DNA from: Erwinia sp. SLM-02
Lineage (GTDB): Bacteria; Pseudomonadota; Gammaproteobacteria; Enterobacterales; Enterobacteriaceae
Assembly: GCF_037450285.1 (NCBI RefSeq)
Contig: NZ_JAQISN010000001.1
Span: 1,364,001-1,428,000 of the forward strand
Length of the DNA stretch: 64,000 nucleotides
Direction: 5' to 3'
Positions within the stretch are counted from its first letter, which is position 1. Each line of letters starts with the position of its first letter. The notes beneath the pieces were generated by a model. That model saw only the letters and a list, made by a program, of their open reading frames with translations. It did not search any database and had not been told where the DNA came from. The translations under genes and the position numbers were made by a program. Shown piece after piece: positions 34,597 to 43,779 of this stretch.

Positions 34597-35328
34597 ATGG
34601 CCTTTTACAGTATTGGTGATGTCGCGGAACGTTGCGGAATAAATCCGGTGACGCTGCGTGCGTGGCAGCGGCGCTACGAGTTGTTGAAACCCAAGCGCAC
34701 CGAAGGCGGGCATCGCCAGTTTGATGAAGACGATATCCAGCGTATCGAAGAGATTAAGCGCTGGATCGAAAGCGGTGTTTCCGTCGGCAAGGTGAAAGCG
34801 CTTTTAGAAGAGAGCGAAATCAATCTGCAGGAGGGGGCGGCATCGCGGCAGGAAGAGATGATGACCATCCTACGCCAGGCCAGGCCGGTTAAACTGCGCG
34901 CCCTGATCGGCGAAGTGGGGCGTAAACATCCCGTTGACGTGGCAATCGATCAGATTATCCTTCCCGTTCGCCAGCGGCTGGCACTTGACCTGATGACCGC
35001 CCACTCCATGAACAGCCTGTTTGATGGCGCACTGATCGACTACGCCAGCGCATGCCTTGCGGCCGCGCGGAAAAAGCCGGGCAGAGAGACGTTATTATTA
35101 AGCTGGGCTAACGACGACCGAACGCAGCTGTGGCTTGAAGCCTGGCGGCTTTCACAGCGGAGCTGGCATGTTGATGTGCTCTCCGAACCCCTCGAATCGC
35201 CGCGGCCTGAGCTTTTTCCGGGCCAGCACATTTTTGTCTGGACGGGGCATCCGCTGACGCCGCTTCAAAAGGAGCAGATGACGCACTGGCAGGCGCAGGG
35301 ATATGACGTTGCGTTTCACGCAGGATAA
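34597..35328 (+). CDS. bluR: MerR-like repressor BluR
   Basis: This 243-residue protein has a MerR winged HTH (MAFYSIGDVAERCGINPVTLRAWQRRYELL) and a C-terminal B12-binding-like effector domain without the cobalamin His motif. It is closer to E. coli BluR than to its paralogue MlrA (for example VGKVKALLE, MFDGALI-type and the FHAG end). It represses ycgZ-ymgA-ariR and is released by light-activated BluF. The gap of 253 bases from bluF may carry its own promoter. Confidence 0.9.
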   Translation: MAFYSIGDVAERCGINPVTLRAWQRRYELLKPKRTEGGHRQFDEDDIQRIEEIKRWIESGVSVGKVKALLEESEINLQEGAASRQEEMMTILRQARPVKLRALIGEVGRKHPVDVAIDQIILPVRQRLALDLMTAHSMNSLFDGALIDYASACLAAARKKPGRETLLLSWANDDRTQLWLEAWRLSQRSWHVDVLSEPLESPRPELFPGQHIFVWTGHPLTPLQKEQMTHWQAQGYDVAFHAG

Positions 35329-35360
35329 AAAAATACCGGCCACCTGAGGTGACCGGCATC
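35329..35360 (-). terminator. slyB terminator
   Basis: CCGGCCACC and GGTGACCGG pair with one mismatch around TGA at about 35337-35357. The minus strand continues in a T-run of seven bases (35329-35335 region). It lies about 30 bases beyond slyB and also faces bluR. Confidence 0.65.
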
Positions 35361-35385
35361 AGTATCAAACCCGGAAAGAAAGGGC

Positions 35386-35853
35386 TTAGCGTGGGGAAAC
35401 GGTGATCTGGCTGCCGTTTGAGGCCATCGCAACACGCTGACCGACCGAGAAGCGGCTGGCAGCCTGCTTCTGAACCACCATGATGGTATTGCCATCATCC
35501 TTGCGGATTTCCAGCTCTACGCCCTGGCTCTTGTTCACCGCGGACTCTACGCCCTGACCGGCTACGCCACCGGCAATTGCGCCTGCGGCCGTTGCCAGGC
35601 TGCGGCCTGTACCGCCGCCCACGGTATTACCGAGGAAGCCACCCAGTACGGCACCGCCGATAGCGCCGATAACGTTGCTGTTTTCGCCGCCCTGGATTTG
35701 AACCGGACGAACGGAAACGAGAGTACCGTAAGAGACGCTTTGAACCTGCTTGGCTTCCGACGCGGAATACACATCACCTGACAATGTATCGTTATTTGCA
35801 CAACCCGCCAGCGTCATCCCGACAAGTGTCACGGCTAGTAAACGCTTCATCAT
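35386..35853 (-). CDS. slyB: Outer membrane lipoprotein SlyB
   Basis: This 155-residue lipoprotein has signal peptide and lipobox LAGC (Cys18). Its Gly-zipper region GAIGGAVLGGFLGNTVGGGTGRSLATAAGAIAGGVAGQG (two membrane-spanning Gly-rich segments) is followed by a beta domain. It matches E. coli SlyB, a PhoPQ-controlled protein that stabilises the outer membrane under stress. It sits near slyA but is separated from it by the blue-light module. Confidence 0.95.
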   Translation of the reverse strand: MMKRLLAVTLVGMTLAGCANNDTLSGDVYSASEAKQVQSVSYGTLVSVRPVQIQGGENSNVIGAIGGAVLGGFLGNTVGGGTGRSLATAAGAIAGGVAGQGVESAVNKSQGVELEIRKDDGNTIMVVQKQAASRFSVGQRVAMASNGSQITVSPR

Positions 35854-36139
35854 ATTAAGAACTCCTTTTTATTGCAGTTGCTGCACAGAGTCAGGCAGCC
35901 GTAATGGCCTCATTATATGTTACCAGCTGTGCATTTCTCACTATTGGATGTGAAAAAAGTAAAAGAAATATAGCCCACGATGCTTAAACACCATATCAAT
36001 CACCGCATGAAATGTCTTATCAGTACGCTTAATGACATCGGGCTTGAAAAAATGTTCACTAAATCATGGTATTGCTAAGGATAATTTGCCAGGCTGGCAG
36101 CATCATTTTCACGCCCTTACGCGGGGTTAAGGCAAACGC

Positions 36140-37258
36140 ATGAAATCGGGACGCTATATTGGTGTGATGTCAGGAACCAGTCTTGACGGTGTTGACGTCG
36201 TTGTTGCCGCTATCGATCAGCAGATGGTGGCTCAGCAGGCCAGCTATTCACATCCCATTCCGCACGAGCTTAAGCTGCAGATCCTCGCCATCTGTCAGGG
36301 GCAGCCGCTGACGCTCTCACAGCTTGGACAGCTGGATACCCGCCTGGGCCGGCTGTTTGCGGAGGCGGTGAATACCCTGCTGAAACGCCAGGGGCTGAGC
36401 CGTGAGGATATTACCGCCATTGGCTGCCACGGCCAGACGGTGTGGCATGAACCGAATGGCGACGCGCCGAACACCCTGCAGATCGGCGACAATAATCAGA
36501 TCGCGGCGGCCACCGGTATCACGGTGGTCGGCGACTTCCGCCGCCGGGATATGGCGCTGGGAGGCCAGGGCGCGCCGCTGGTTCCCGCTTTCCATCATGC
36601 GGTGCTGATGCATCCCAGCGAGCGCAGAATGGTGCTCAACATTGGCGGCATCGCCAATCTTTCCCTGCTGATGCCGGGCCACCCTCCGCGAGGTTATGAT
36701 ACCGGGCCGGGCAATATGCTGCTCGATGCCTGGATCTGGCGGCAGCAGGGCAAACCCTACGATCGCGACGGTGCCTGGGGTGCCGGTGGGCGTATTATTT
36801 ATCCCCTGTTGCAGCAAATGCTCAGCGATCCCTATTTCGCACTCAGCGCACCGAAAAGCACCGGCAGGGAATACTTTAATCTCGGCTGGCTGGAGCGCCA
36901 TCTCGCGATGTTCCCCGGGCTGGCCGCGCAGGATGTTCAGGCCACACTGATTGAGCTGACGGCCAGCACCATCGCCGGACAGGTATTACTGAGCGGTGGC
37001 TGTGAGCGGCTGCTGGTGTGCGGGGGCGGCGGGCGTAATCTGCAGCTGATCTCACGGCTGGTGGCGCTGCTGCCGGGCACGGAGGTCACCAGTACCGATA
37101 AAGCCGGGATCAGCGGCGACGATATGGAAGCGCTGGCGTTTGCCTGGCTGGCCTGGCGCACGCTGAGCGGGCTGCCGGGCAATCTGCCTTCGGTAACCGG
37201 CGCGCGCGAATCCAGCGTGATTGGCGCAATATTCCCGGCAAATCGTCCATTACGCTGA
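36140..37258 (+). CDS. anmK: Anhydro-N-acetylmuramic acid kinase
   Basis: This 372-residue kinase phosphorylates and opens 1,6-anhydro-MurNAc in cell-wall recycling. IGVMSGTSLDGVDVV is the N-terminal ATP/sugar motif, and LNIGGIANLS and GYDTGPGNMLLDAW are further family signatures. It lies upstream of mliC and pdxH in the same direction, as in E. coli. Confidence 0.96.
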   Translation: MKSGRYIGVMSGTSLDGVDVVVAAIDQQMVAQQASYSHPIPHELKLQILAICQGQPLTLSQLGQLDTRLGRLFAEAVNTLLKRQGLSREDITAIGCHGQTVWHEPNGDAPNTLQIGDNNQIAAATGITVVGDFRRRDMALGGQGAPLVPAFHHAVLMHPSERRMVLNIGGIANLSLLMPGHPPRGYDTGPGNMLLDAWIWRQQGKPYDRDGAWGAGGRIIYPLLQQMLSDPYFALSAPKSTGREYFNLGWLERHLAMFPGLAAQDVQATLIELTASTIAGQVLLSGGCERLLVCGGGGRNLQLISRLVALLPGTEVTSTDKAGISGDDMEALAFAWLAWRTLSGLPGNLPSVTGARESSVIGAIFPANRPLR

Positions 37259-37320
37259 TTGCATCTCGGGAAAGAGCGTTTTAGGCTGAAGCGGAATGAC
37301 GTTAAACACAGGAGAAGGTG

Positions 37321-37635
37321 ATGAAACAGGGGATTATCGTGGCGGCGCTGCTGCTTTCAGGCTGTAGCTACTTCCAGCATTCCGCAGAGGAACAGCCCAG
37401 AACGCTGCACTATACCTGCGGCACGCTGCCGTTAACCGTTCAGCTCGATAACGCAAAAAGTGAAGTCAGCCTGATCCTCGACGGCAACCCGCTGACGTTA
37501 AAACAGCAGGTGGCGGCATCGGGTACCCGTTACAGCGACGGTAACTATGTCTTCTGGTCCAAGGGTGATTCTGCCTTTATTGAGCGTAATGACAAAATCA
37601 TCATAAATGACTGTCAGTTACAGAACGCAGGTTAA
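37321..37635 (+). CDS. mliC: Membrane-bound C-type lysozyme inhibitor MliC
   Basis: The 104-residue lipoprotein precursor has a short signal peptide and lipobox LSGC. The C-terminal inhibitor domain has the conserved SGTRYSDGNYVFWSKGDSAF region, whose Ser/Lys residues enter the lysozyme active site. AGGAGAAGGTG precedes ATG 37321. A GTG-like codon one position earlier is not needed. It corresponds to E. coli YdhA. Confidence 0.92.
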   Translation: MKQGIIVAALLLSGCSYFQHSAEEQPRTLHYTCGTLPLTVQLDNAKSEVSLILDGNPLTLKQQVAASGTRYSDGNYVFWSKGDSAFIERNDKIIINDCQLQNAG

Positions 37636-37700
37636 CCCATTGAAATAATGAAGGGTGGGGCGCACAATGCCTTATCCCTTCCCAACCAGAAGTCAGAGCG

Positions 37701-38360
37701 ATGAGCGACAGCGATCACCTGCAACAAATTGCCCACCTGCGGCGCGAATATACCCGTGGCGGCCTGCGCCGCAAAGACCTTCCCGAAGACCCGCTGAAAC
37801 TGTTTGAGCACTGGTTCGAGCAGGCGGTCGCGGCGCAGCTGCCCGACCCCTCAGCGATGAGCGTTGCGACGGTTGACGAACGCGGCCAGCCCTACCAGCG
37901 GATCGTGCTGCTCAAGCACTTCGACCAGCAGGGAATGGTGTTCTACACCAACCTCGGCAGCCGCAAAGCGCAGCAGCTGGAAAAGAATCCCCGCATCAGC
38001 CTGCTGTTTCCCTGGCACATGCTGGAGCGTCAGGTAATGGTGCTGGGCAGCGTTGAGCGCCTTTCAACGCTGGAAGTGATCAAATATTTCCACAGCCGCC
38101 CGCGCGACAGTCAGCTGGGTGCCTGGGTATCCAAACAGTCCAGCCGCATCTCTGCCCGTGGCGTGCTGGAAGGAAAATTCCTCGAACTTAAACAAAAATT
38201 CCAGCAGGGCGAGATCCCGCTACCCAGCTTCTGGGGCGGATTCCGCATCAAAATCGACTCAATGGAGTTCTGGCAGGGGGGCGCACACCGCCTGCACGAT
38301 CGCTTCTTCTACCAGCGTGAAGATGACAATTCCTGGTCGATTGACCGCCTGGCCCCCTGA
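37701..38360 (+). CDS. pdxH: Pyridoxine/pyridoxamine 5'-phosphate oxidase
   Basis: This 219-residue FMN enzyme oxidises PNP or PMP to pyridoxal 5'-phosphate. YQRIVLLKHFDQQGMVFYTNLGSRK and the C-terminal FWQGGAHRLHDRFFYQR bind FMN and substrate. It matches E. coli PdxH. tyrS follows after a spacer of 146 bases. Confidence 0.96.
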   Translation: MSDSDHLQQIAHLRREYTRGGLRRKDLPEDPLKLFEHWFEQAVAAQLPDPSAMSVATVDERGQPYQRIVLLKHFDQQGMVFYTNLGSRKAQQLEKNPRISLLFPWHMLERQVMVLGSVERLSTLEVIKYFHSRPRDSQLGAWVSKQSSRISARGVLEGKFLELKQKFQQGEIPLPSFWGGFRIKIDSMEFWQGGAHRLHDRFFYQREDDNSWSIDRLAP

Positions 38361-38506
38361 TGCGTGAAATGAAACGCGAAATAATGGCTTAACCGCTGGA
38401 TTCGAGCGAAGTGGGCCATTATTCTATATCCCTTATTTTTTCTCCGCGTGTGAGCGGAAAGCTGTGTACCAGCTTAGGTGCAGACTTTTTTTACATGGAG
38501 TCTTAG

Positions 38507-39781
38507 ATGGCCAGCAGTAACCTGATCAAACAATTGCAAGAGCGGGGCCTGGTAGCCCAGGTAACGGATGAGGACGCGTTAGGAGAAAAACTGGCGCAGG
38601 GCCAAATCTCTCTTTATTGCGGCTTCGATCCCACCGCAGACAGCTTGCACTTGGGGCATCTGGTACCGTTACTCTGCCTGAAGCGCTTTCAGGATGCCGG
38701 TCACCGACCGGTGGCGCTGGTGGGTGGGGCAACCGGTCTGATCGGCGACCCGAGCTTTAAAGCAACTGAGCGTCAGCTGAACACCACCGATACCGTTAAC
38801 GAGTGGGTAGAGAAAATCCGTCATCAGGTCGCGCCGTTCCTCGACTTTGACTGCGGTGATAACAGCGCGATTGCCGCCAATAACTACGACTGGTTCGGCG
38901 GCATGAACGTGCTGACCTTCCTGCGCGATATTGGTAAACACTTCTCCGTTAACCAGATGATTAACCGTGAAGCCGTCAAACAGCGCCTGAACCGCGACGA
39001 TCAGGGCATCTCGTTCACCGAGTTCTCCTACAACCTGCTGCAGGGCTACGATTTTGCCGCCCTGAACGAGCGCCACGACGTGGTGCTGCAGATTGGCGGC
39101 TCCGATCAGTGGGGTAACATCACCTCCGGCATCGATTTAACCCGTCGTCTGCACCAGAACCAGGTCTTTGGTCTGACCGTTCCGCTGATCACCAAATCTG
39201 ACGGCACCAAGTTCGGTAAAACCGAGGGCGGCGCGGTCTGGCTCGATCCGAAGAAAACCAGTCCGTACAAATTCTACCAGTTCTGGATCAACACCGCCGA
39301 TGCGGACGTTTATCGCTTCCTCAAGTTCTTCACCTTTATGAGCATTGAAGAGATCAACGCCCTGGAAGAAGAAGACAAGAACAGCGGTAAAGCCCCACGG
39401 GCGCAGTACGTGCTGGCAGAGCAGGTGACCGGACTGGTACACGGCGCTGAAGGCCTGGCGGCAGCAAAACGCATTACCGACAGCCTGTTTTCCGGTGCGC
39501 TGAGCGACCTGAACGAGCAGGATCTGGCGCAGCTGGCGCAGGACGGTATGCCAACCGCCGAACTGGAAGCGGGACAGGATCTGCAGCAGGCGCTGGTTAA
39601 CGCCGAGCTGGCTCCGTCACGTGGGCAGGCGCGCAAGCTGATTGATGCGAAATCCATCAGCCTCAACGGCACGCTGCAAACCAACGCGGAATATGTGCCG
39701 GGCGAAGACGATCGCCTGTTCGGTCATTACACGCTGCTGCGTCGCGGCAAAAAGAATTACAGCTTAATCTGCTGGAAATAA
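38507..39781 (+). CDS. tyrS: Tyrosyl-tRNA synthetase
   Basis: This 424-residue class I synthetase has Rossmann core HIGH-type motif HLGHLVPL, Tyr site YDFAALNERHDVVLQIGGSDQWGN, KMSKS-type KFGKTEGG and a C-terminal S4 RNA-binding domain (ARKLIDAKSISLNG). It matches E. coli TyrS. A strong terminator follows at 39810-39833. Confidence 0.97.
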   Translation: MASSNLIKQLQERGLVAQVTDEDALGEKLAQGQISLYCGFDPTADSLHLGHLVPLLCLKRFQDAGHRPVALVGGATGLIGDPSFKATERQLNTTDTVNEWVEKIRHQVAPFLDFDCGDNSAIAANNYDWFGGMNVLTFLRDIGKHFSVNQMINREAVKQRLNRDDQGISFTEFSYNLLQGYDFAALNERHDVVLQIGGSDQWGNITSGIDLTRRLHQNQVFGLTVPLITKSDGTKFGKTEGGAVWLDPKKTSPYKFYQFWINTADADVYRFLKFFTFMSIEEINALEEEDKNSGKAPRAQYVLAEQVTGLVHGAEGLAAAKRITDSLFSGALSDLNEQDLAQLAQDGMPTAELEAGQDLQQALVNAELAPSRGQARKLIDAKSISLNGTLQTNAEYVPGEDDRLFGHYTLLRRGKKNYSLICWK

Positions 39782-39809
39782 AATAACTCGCGGGGCCAGC
39801 CCCGCTGCT

Positions 39810-39833
39810 AAAGCCGGGTCAACCGGCTTTTTT
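39810..39833 (+). terminator. tyrS terminator
   Basis: AAAGCCGG (39810-39817) pairs with CCGGCTTT (39823-39830) around GTCAA and runs into six T. A second GC hairpin (GCGGGGC/GCCCCGC, about 39790-39805) stands just before it. Confidence 0.88.
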
Positions 39834-39860
39834 ATTGGCAGGAATGTACAGGTCAGCACG

Positions 39861-40721
39861 ATGAAAAATATTCTCTCCATTCAGTCCCATACGGTATTTG
39901 GCCACGCCGGCAACAGTGCGGCGGAATTTCCTATGCGCCGCATGGGCGCAAACGTTTGGCCGCTCAATACCGTGCAGTTTTCCAACCACACTCAGTACGG
40001 TCACTGGACCGGCACGGTGATGCCCGCGACGCATCTTACCGATATTGCGCGTGGAATTAACGATATCGACCGTCTGAAAACCTGTGATGCGGTGCTGAGC
40101 GGCTATCTGGGTTCTGCCGAGCAGGGCGAACAGATTCTGGAAATCGTTCGTATGGTGAAGGCCGCCAACCCCAACGCCTGGTACTTCTGCGATCCGGTCA
40201 TGGGCCACCCGGAAAAGGGCTGCATCGTCGCTCCCGGCGTAGCGGAGTTTCATCGGCTTTCCGCCCTGCCGGCCAGCGATATTATTGCGCCGAACCTGCT
40301 TGAGCTGGAAATTCTCAGCGGCCGCAGCGTGTCCAGCGTGGAAGAGGCGGTGACAGTGTCACGCGAGCTGATTGCCCAGGGGCCGAAAGTGGTGCTGGTG
40401 AAGCATCTCGCCCGTGCGGGATATCGCAGCGATCGTTTTGAAATGCTGCTGATTACCGCCGACGAGGCGTGGCATATCAGCCGTCCGCTGATCGACTTTG
40501 GCGTCCGTCAGCCGGTGGGCGTGGGCGATCTGAGCAGCGGGCTGCTGCTGGTGGACCTGCTGCACGGCCTGTCGCTGCAGCAGTCGCTGGAGCACGTTAC
40601 CGCCGCGGTGTATGAAGTGATGCTGAAAACCCATCAGATGGGCGAGTACGAACTGCAGCTGGTGGCGGCGCAGAACGCAATCGCGGAACCGGTGCAGCAT
40701 TTTGACGCGGTGAAGCTGTAG
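39861..40721 (+). CDS. pdxY: Pyridoxal kinase PdxY
   Basis: This 286-residue ribokinase-like enzyme phosphorylates pyridoxal to PLP in the salvage pathway. MKNILSIQSHTVFGHAGN, WYFCDPVMGH and the anion-hole region VGVGDLSSG match E. coli PdxY. It lies 80 bases beyond tyrS. With pdxH it makes this a vitamin B6 neighbourhood. Confidence 0.95.
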   Translation: MKNILSIQSHTVFGHAGNSAAEFPMRRMGANVWPLNTVQFSNHTQYGHWTGTVMPATHLTDIARGINDIDRLKTCDAVLSGYLGSAEQGEQILEIVRMVKAANPNAWYFCDPVMGHPEKGCIVAPGVAEFHRLSALPASDIIAPNLLELEILSGRSVSSVEEAVTVSRELIAQGPKVVLVKHLARAGYRSDRFEMLLITADEAWHISRPLIDFGVRQPVGVGDLSSGLLLVDLLHGLSLQQSLEHVTAAVYEVMLKTHQMGEYELQLVAAQNAIAEPVQHFDAVKL

Positions 40722-40764
40722 TCTCGCTGGCAGGTTTTCCGCTGAGCGCGGAACAGTGCATCGT

Positions 40765-40793
40765 CGGGCAGGCCATCAGCGCCTGCCCGTTTT
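40765..40793. terminator. Terminator between pdxY and gstA
   Basis: CGGGCAGGC (40765-40773) pairs perfectly with GCCTGCCCG (40781-40789), followed by TTTT. Convergent genes on both sides. Confidence 0.8.
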
Positions 40794-40829
40794 CATCAGG
40801 CCAGACCAAAAGCGTCTGACCGTTTGTTC

Positions 40830-41435
40830 TCAGACCAGGCCTTCCGCCTTCAGGGCAGCCGCGACAGCAGGGCGTTCAGCCACGCGGTCAAACCAGCTTT
40901 GCAGCGCATCCAGACCGGTCAGATCCAACTTCAGCGCGTGCGCCCAGCGGGTTACGGTAAACAGGTAGGCATCCGCCACGGTAAAGCGCAGACCCATCAG
41001 CCACTGCTTATCTTTCAGTTCGCTGTTCACGTAGCTGAACTTCTTCTCCAGCAGCTCCCGCGTGCTTGCCTTGAATTCGTCCGGGGTATTGGGGCGGAAC
41101 AGCGGGCTGAACCCTTTATGCAGTTCCGTAGCGATGTAGTTCAGCCACTCCAGGGTGTGGTAGCGGTTCAGGCTGCCACAGGGTGCCAGCAGCTGACGGT
41201 CGCTTTTGAGATCGGCCAGGTACTGCACAATGGCCACGCCTTCGGTCAGCAGCGAACCGTCGTTCAGCTGCAGAGCAGGGACCTGTCCTTTAGGGTTGAT
41301 CTGCAGATAGTCCTCGCCTTGTTCGGTCTTTTTGGTCTGTAGATCGACCGTAACGAGGGTGAAATCGATGCCGGTTTCGCGCAGCACAATGTGGGGGGAC
41401 AGCGAACAGGCGCCGGGTTTACAGAACAGCTTCAT
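40830..41435 (-). CDS. gstA: Glutathione S-transferase GstA (beta class)
   Basis: The 201-residue protein has the N-terminal thioredoxin-like domain with Cys10 (KPGACSLSPHI), PKGQVPALQLNDGSLLTEGVAI for glutathione binding, and an all-helical C-terminal domain (FTVADAYLFTV). It matches E. coli GstA. It conjugates electrophiles and reduces peroxides. Confidence 0.94.
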   Translation of the reverse strand: MKLFCKPGACSLSPHIVLRETGIDFTLVTVDLQTKKTEQGEDYLQINPKGQVPALQLNDGSLLTEGVAIVQYLADLKSDRQLLAPCGSLNRYHTLEWLNYIATELHKGFSPLFRPNTPDEFKASTRELLEKKFSYVNSELKDKQWLMGLRFTVADAYLFTVTRWAHALKLDLTGLDALQSWFDRVAERPAVAAALKAEGLV

Positions 41436-41599
41436 TGCGTTCTCCTGAGGTTTGAGGGGCGTTCTGAATTCATCTTACTGCGCGCGTGGCGAAATGTCAG
41501 CGTGACAGATCAATTGAATAAGCAGTTTCAGGCAATCAAGGAAGGACTCGGGAAAATAGCCCGGAGCAGGGTGCTCCGGGCGGTCAGACAATCGGGCTA

Positions 41600-43093
41600 T
41601 CAGGCCGTGACGTTTTCAGCAGCGGGCTTGCCTTCCTGCGTCATGCGATTCAGGCGCGATGCCGTCAGCAGCATCAGCACGGCAATAATCCCGGTGACAA
41701 TACCAATCTTCATAAACACGTCACCGTAGATATGCAGCGATTCCAGAGGATTGGTGATATCGGACGGAATAGCCATCATGCTGGCAACGTTACCGGCAAT
41801 CATCGCCGCACCGGCGGTGGTGAGGAACCAGGAACCCATGATAAAGCCCATCAGACGCTGCGGGACCAGCTGCGCCACCATGGCCAGGCCCAGACCGGAG
41901 ATCATCAGTTCGCCCACGCTCTGCAGCGCATAGCTCAGAATCAACCAGCTGACCGGAACAATACCCTGTTCGCTGGCGAAGGACACGCCCAGCGGCAGGA
42001 CCAGGAACGCGGCGGAACACAGCACCATACCCAGCGCAAACTTGTGCGGCATCGGCAGGCGGTCGCCCATTTTGTTATAGATCGCGGCCAGCAGCGGGCT
42101 GAATACCATGATCCACAGCGGATTCAGCGCCTGGTACTGCTGCGGCTCGAAGGCGATACCCAGAATGCTGTGTTCCACGTTGCGGATGGCGAAGAAGTTC
42201 AGGGAGGTAGGCATCTGCATGTACAGCACAAAGAACACCACCGCCTGCAGCATCAGCACAAAGGCGAGGATCATCTTACGGCGTGCAACGCCTTTCAGCG
42301 CCAGCGCTTCTTTAGCAAATACCATCACGATACCGATGGCGATAACCGCCAGTACCAGGCGGGCAATGCCCTGGTTGTGCAGCAGCCAGTACGCCACGCC
42401 GATCAGTACGACTACGCCGGCCAGCGTTGCCAGCAGCTTACCCACCTGCAGCGGCGCAAAGTCAGGCTTGGAACCGTAGTCCTTTACCGTTTTACGGAAC
42501 AGCAGGAAGTTCACCAGGGTGATCAGCATGCCGACGAAGGAGAGGGCAAAGGCCACGCTCCAGCCAAACTTCGCCGCCAGTACCGGCGTGGCGAGCATGG
42601 AGAAGAACGAACCAATGTTGATCGACATGTAGTACATGGTGAATGCGCCATCAAGACGCGGATCGTCCTTCGCATAGCAGGTAGACAGCAGCGAAGAGGG
42701 GTTGGCTTTAAACAGGCCATTCCCCACCGCGATGGTGGCCATGCCGAGATAGACCATCGCGACATTATGCCCGGACCAGGCAATCAGCCCGTAACCTGCG
42801 GCGAGCACAATCGTCCCCAGCACAATCACGCGTTTGGTGCCCAGCACTTTGTCACCCAGCCAGCCGCCGATAGCGACCATGCCGTAAACCAGCGCACTGA
42901 AGGACGCAAACAGCGTTACGGACTGCGCTTCGGACATACCCAGCGTGTTGACCAGATAGCCGGCCATAATAGCCTGCAGGCCGTAAAAACCGAATCGCTC
43001 CCAAAGCTCAACGGAGAAGATCAGATAGAACGCTTTCGGTTGTTTAAAAGCGTTGAGGCTTGCCGCCTCGGGATGTTTGTTTGCAGTAGACAC
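41600..43093 (-). CDS. dtpA: Di-/tripeptide:proton symporter DtpA
   Basis: This 497-residue POT-family transporter takes up di- and tripeptides. The motif ELWERFGFYG (the ExxER proton-coupling motif), GGWLGDKVLGTKR and FTMYYMSINIGSF are present, with 14 membrane segments. A longer ORF reaches 43180, but GTG 43093 with AGAGG five bases upstream begins STANKHPEAASLNAFKQPKAFY, which aligns with E. coli DtpA. E. coli dtpA is OmpR-controlled. Confidence 0.94.
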   Translation of the reverse strand: MSTANKHPEAASLNAFKQPKAFYLIFSVELWERFGFYGLQAIMAGYLVNTLGMSEAQSVTLFASFSALVYGMVAIGGWLGDKVLGTKRVIVLGTIVLAAGYGLIAWSGHNVAMVYLGMATIAVGNGLFKANPSSLLSTCYAKDDPRLDGAFTMYYMSINIGSFFSMLATPVLAAKFGWSVAFALSFVGMLITLVNFLLFRKTVKDYGSKPDFAPLQVGKLLATLAGVVVLIGVAYWLLHNQGIARLVLAVIAIGIVMVFAKEALALKGVARRKMILAFVLMLQAVVFFVLYMQMPTSLNFFAIRNVEHSILGIAFEPQQYQALNPLWIMVFSPLLAAIYNKMGDRLPMPHKFALGMVLCSAAFLVLPLGVSFASEQGIVPVSWLILSYALQSVGELMISGLGLAMVAQLVPQRLMGFIMGSWFLTTAGAAMIAGNVASMMAIPSDITNPLESLHIYGDVFMKIGIVTGIIAVLMLLTASRLNRMTQEGKPAAENVTA

Positions 43094-43779
43094 TTGTACC
43101 TCTGAATTAAGACCTGTTTTGTGGCAGGAATTAAGCTGACGAAGCGCGGGACGTACGCTCGCCTTATAGTTATAGAACATGAAAAGCGGCCAACAATTTC
43201 GCCGATTGCTCCCCCGAGGGCAAGCATTTTTTCAATGCTAAATTTCGCTAATTTTTTGGTATCAGGCTGGTGTATTTGCCCGTCAGCCAGCATGAAGTGC
43301 TGATTATTTTACACTAAATGCGTTTTAATTTTTAGTCTGGTGCAGACTTTAGCCAGCCAGAAGCGTGCTCTACTGGAAAGAGGGAATATAAAATTTAACT
43401 CGCTAACAGGCGTTTATTATGGCATTTAATAGTAAATATCGTGATTTAAGTGGTTTTAAATCAGTTGGTTATGCGTAGTAAGTAGCTGGATCGCCCGTCA
43501 TGGCGTGTTTTGTGATTCAAGTCAAAAAAATGCCGATAATTGTCGGAATGAAAAAACTTTTCTTAAAATATCCCTGTGTTTTACCGGGATAAACCAGAGA
43601 TAACACGTTAAATATGCGAATCTGCAGACCTTTCATCGGTCATTATTCAATCTGGACACTGATTGAGTGTAAACAAGGGGTTGAGAAGGGGCTGAAGGAT
43701 GATAGTGGGAAAAATAGGGGGGAAATCTAAACACCCGGCCATATTCTGCCGGGCGGTAAGGGCGTGGTAACAGTGAGAG
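43094..43779. other. Long intergenic region upstream of dtpA
   Basis: These 686 bases between nth and dtpA are AT-rich and contain no convincing gene. I see a perfect hairpin AGTCTG-GTG-CAGACT (43334-43348), a TATCCC/GGGATA dyad (43569-43591) and a CCCGGC/GCCGGG hairpin after nth (43734-43753, likely end of the rsx-nth transcript). The dtpA promoter should lie in its left part. Confidence 0.5.

Noticed and set aside
35854..36139. PhoP box upstream of slyB
   Set aside because: Only one half-site-like TAAACA was seen (about 35994). The paired direct repeat could not be supported.
41732..43105. 457-codon open frame on the plus strand opposite dtpA
   Set aside because: Its product is Gln/His-rich without domains, and it mirrors the real dtpA gene. 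It is a GC-rich shadow frame.
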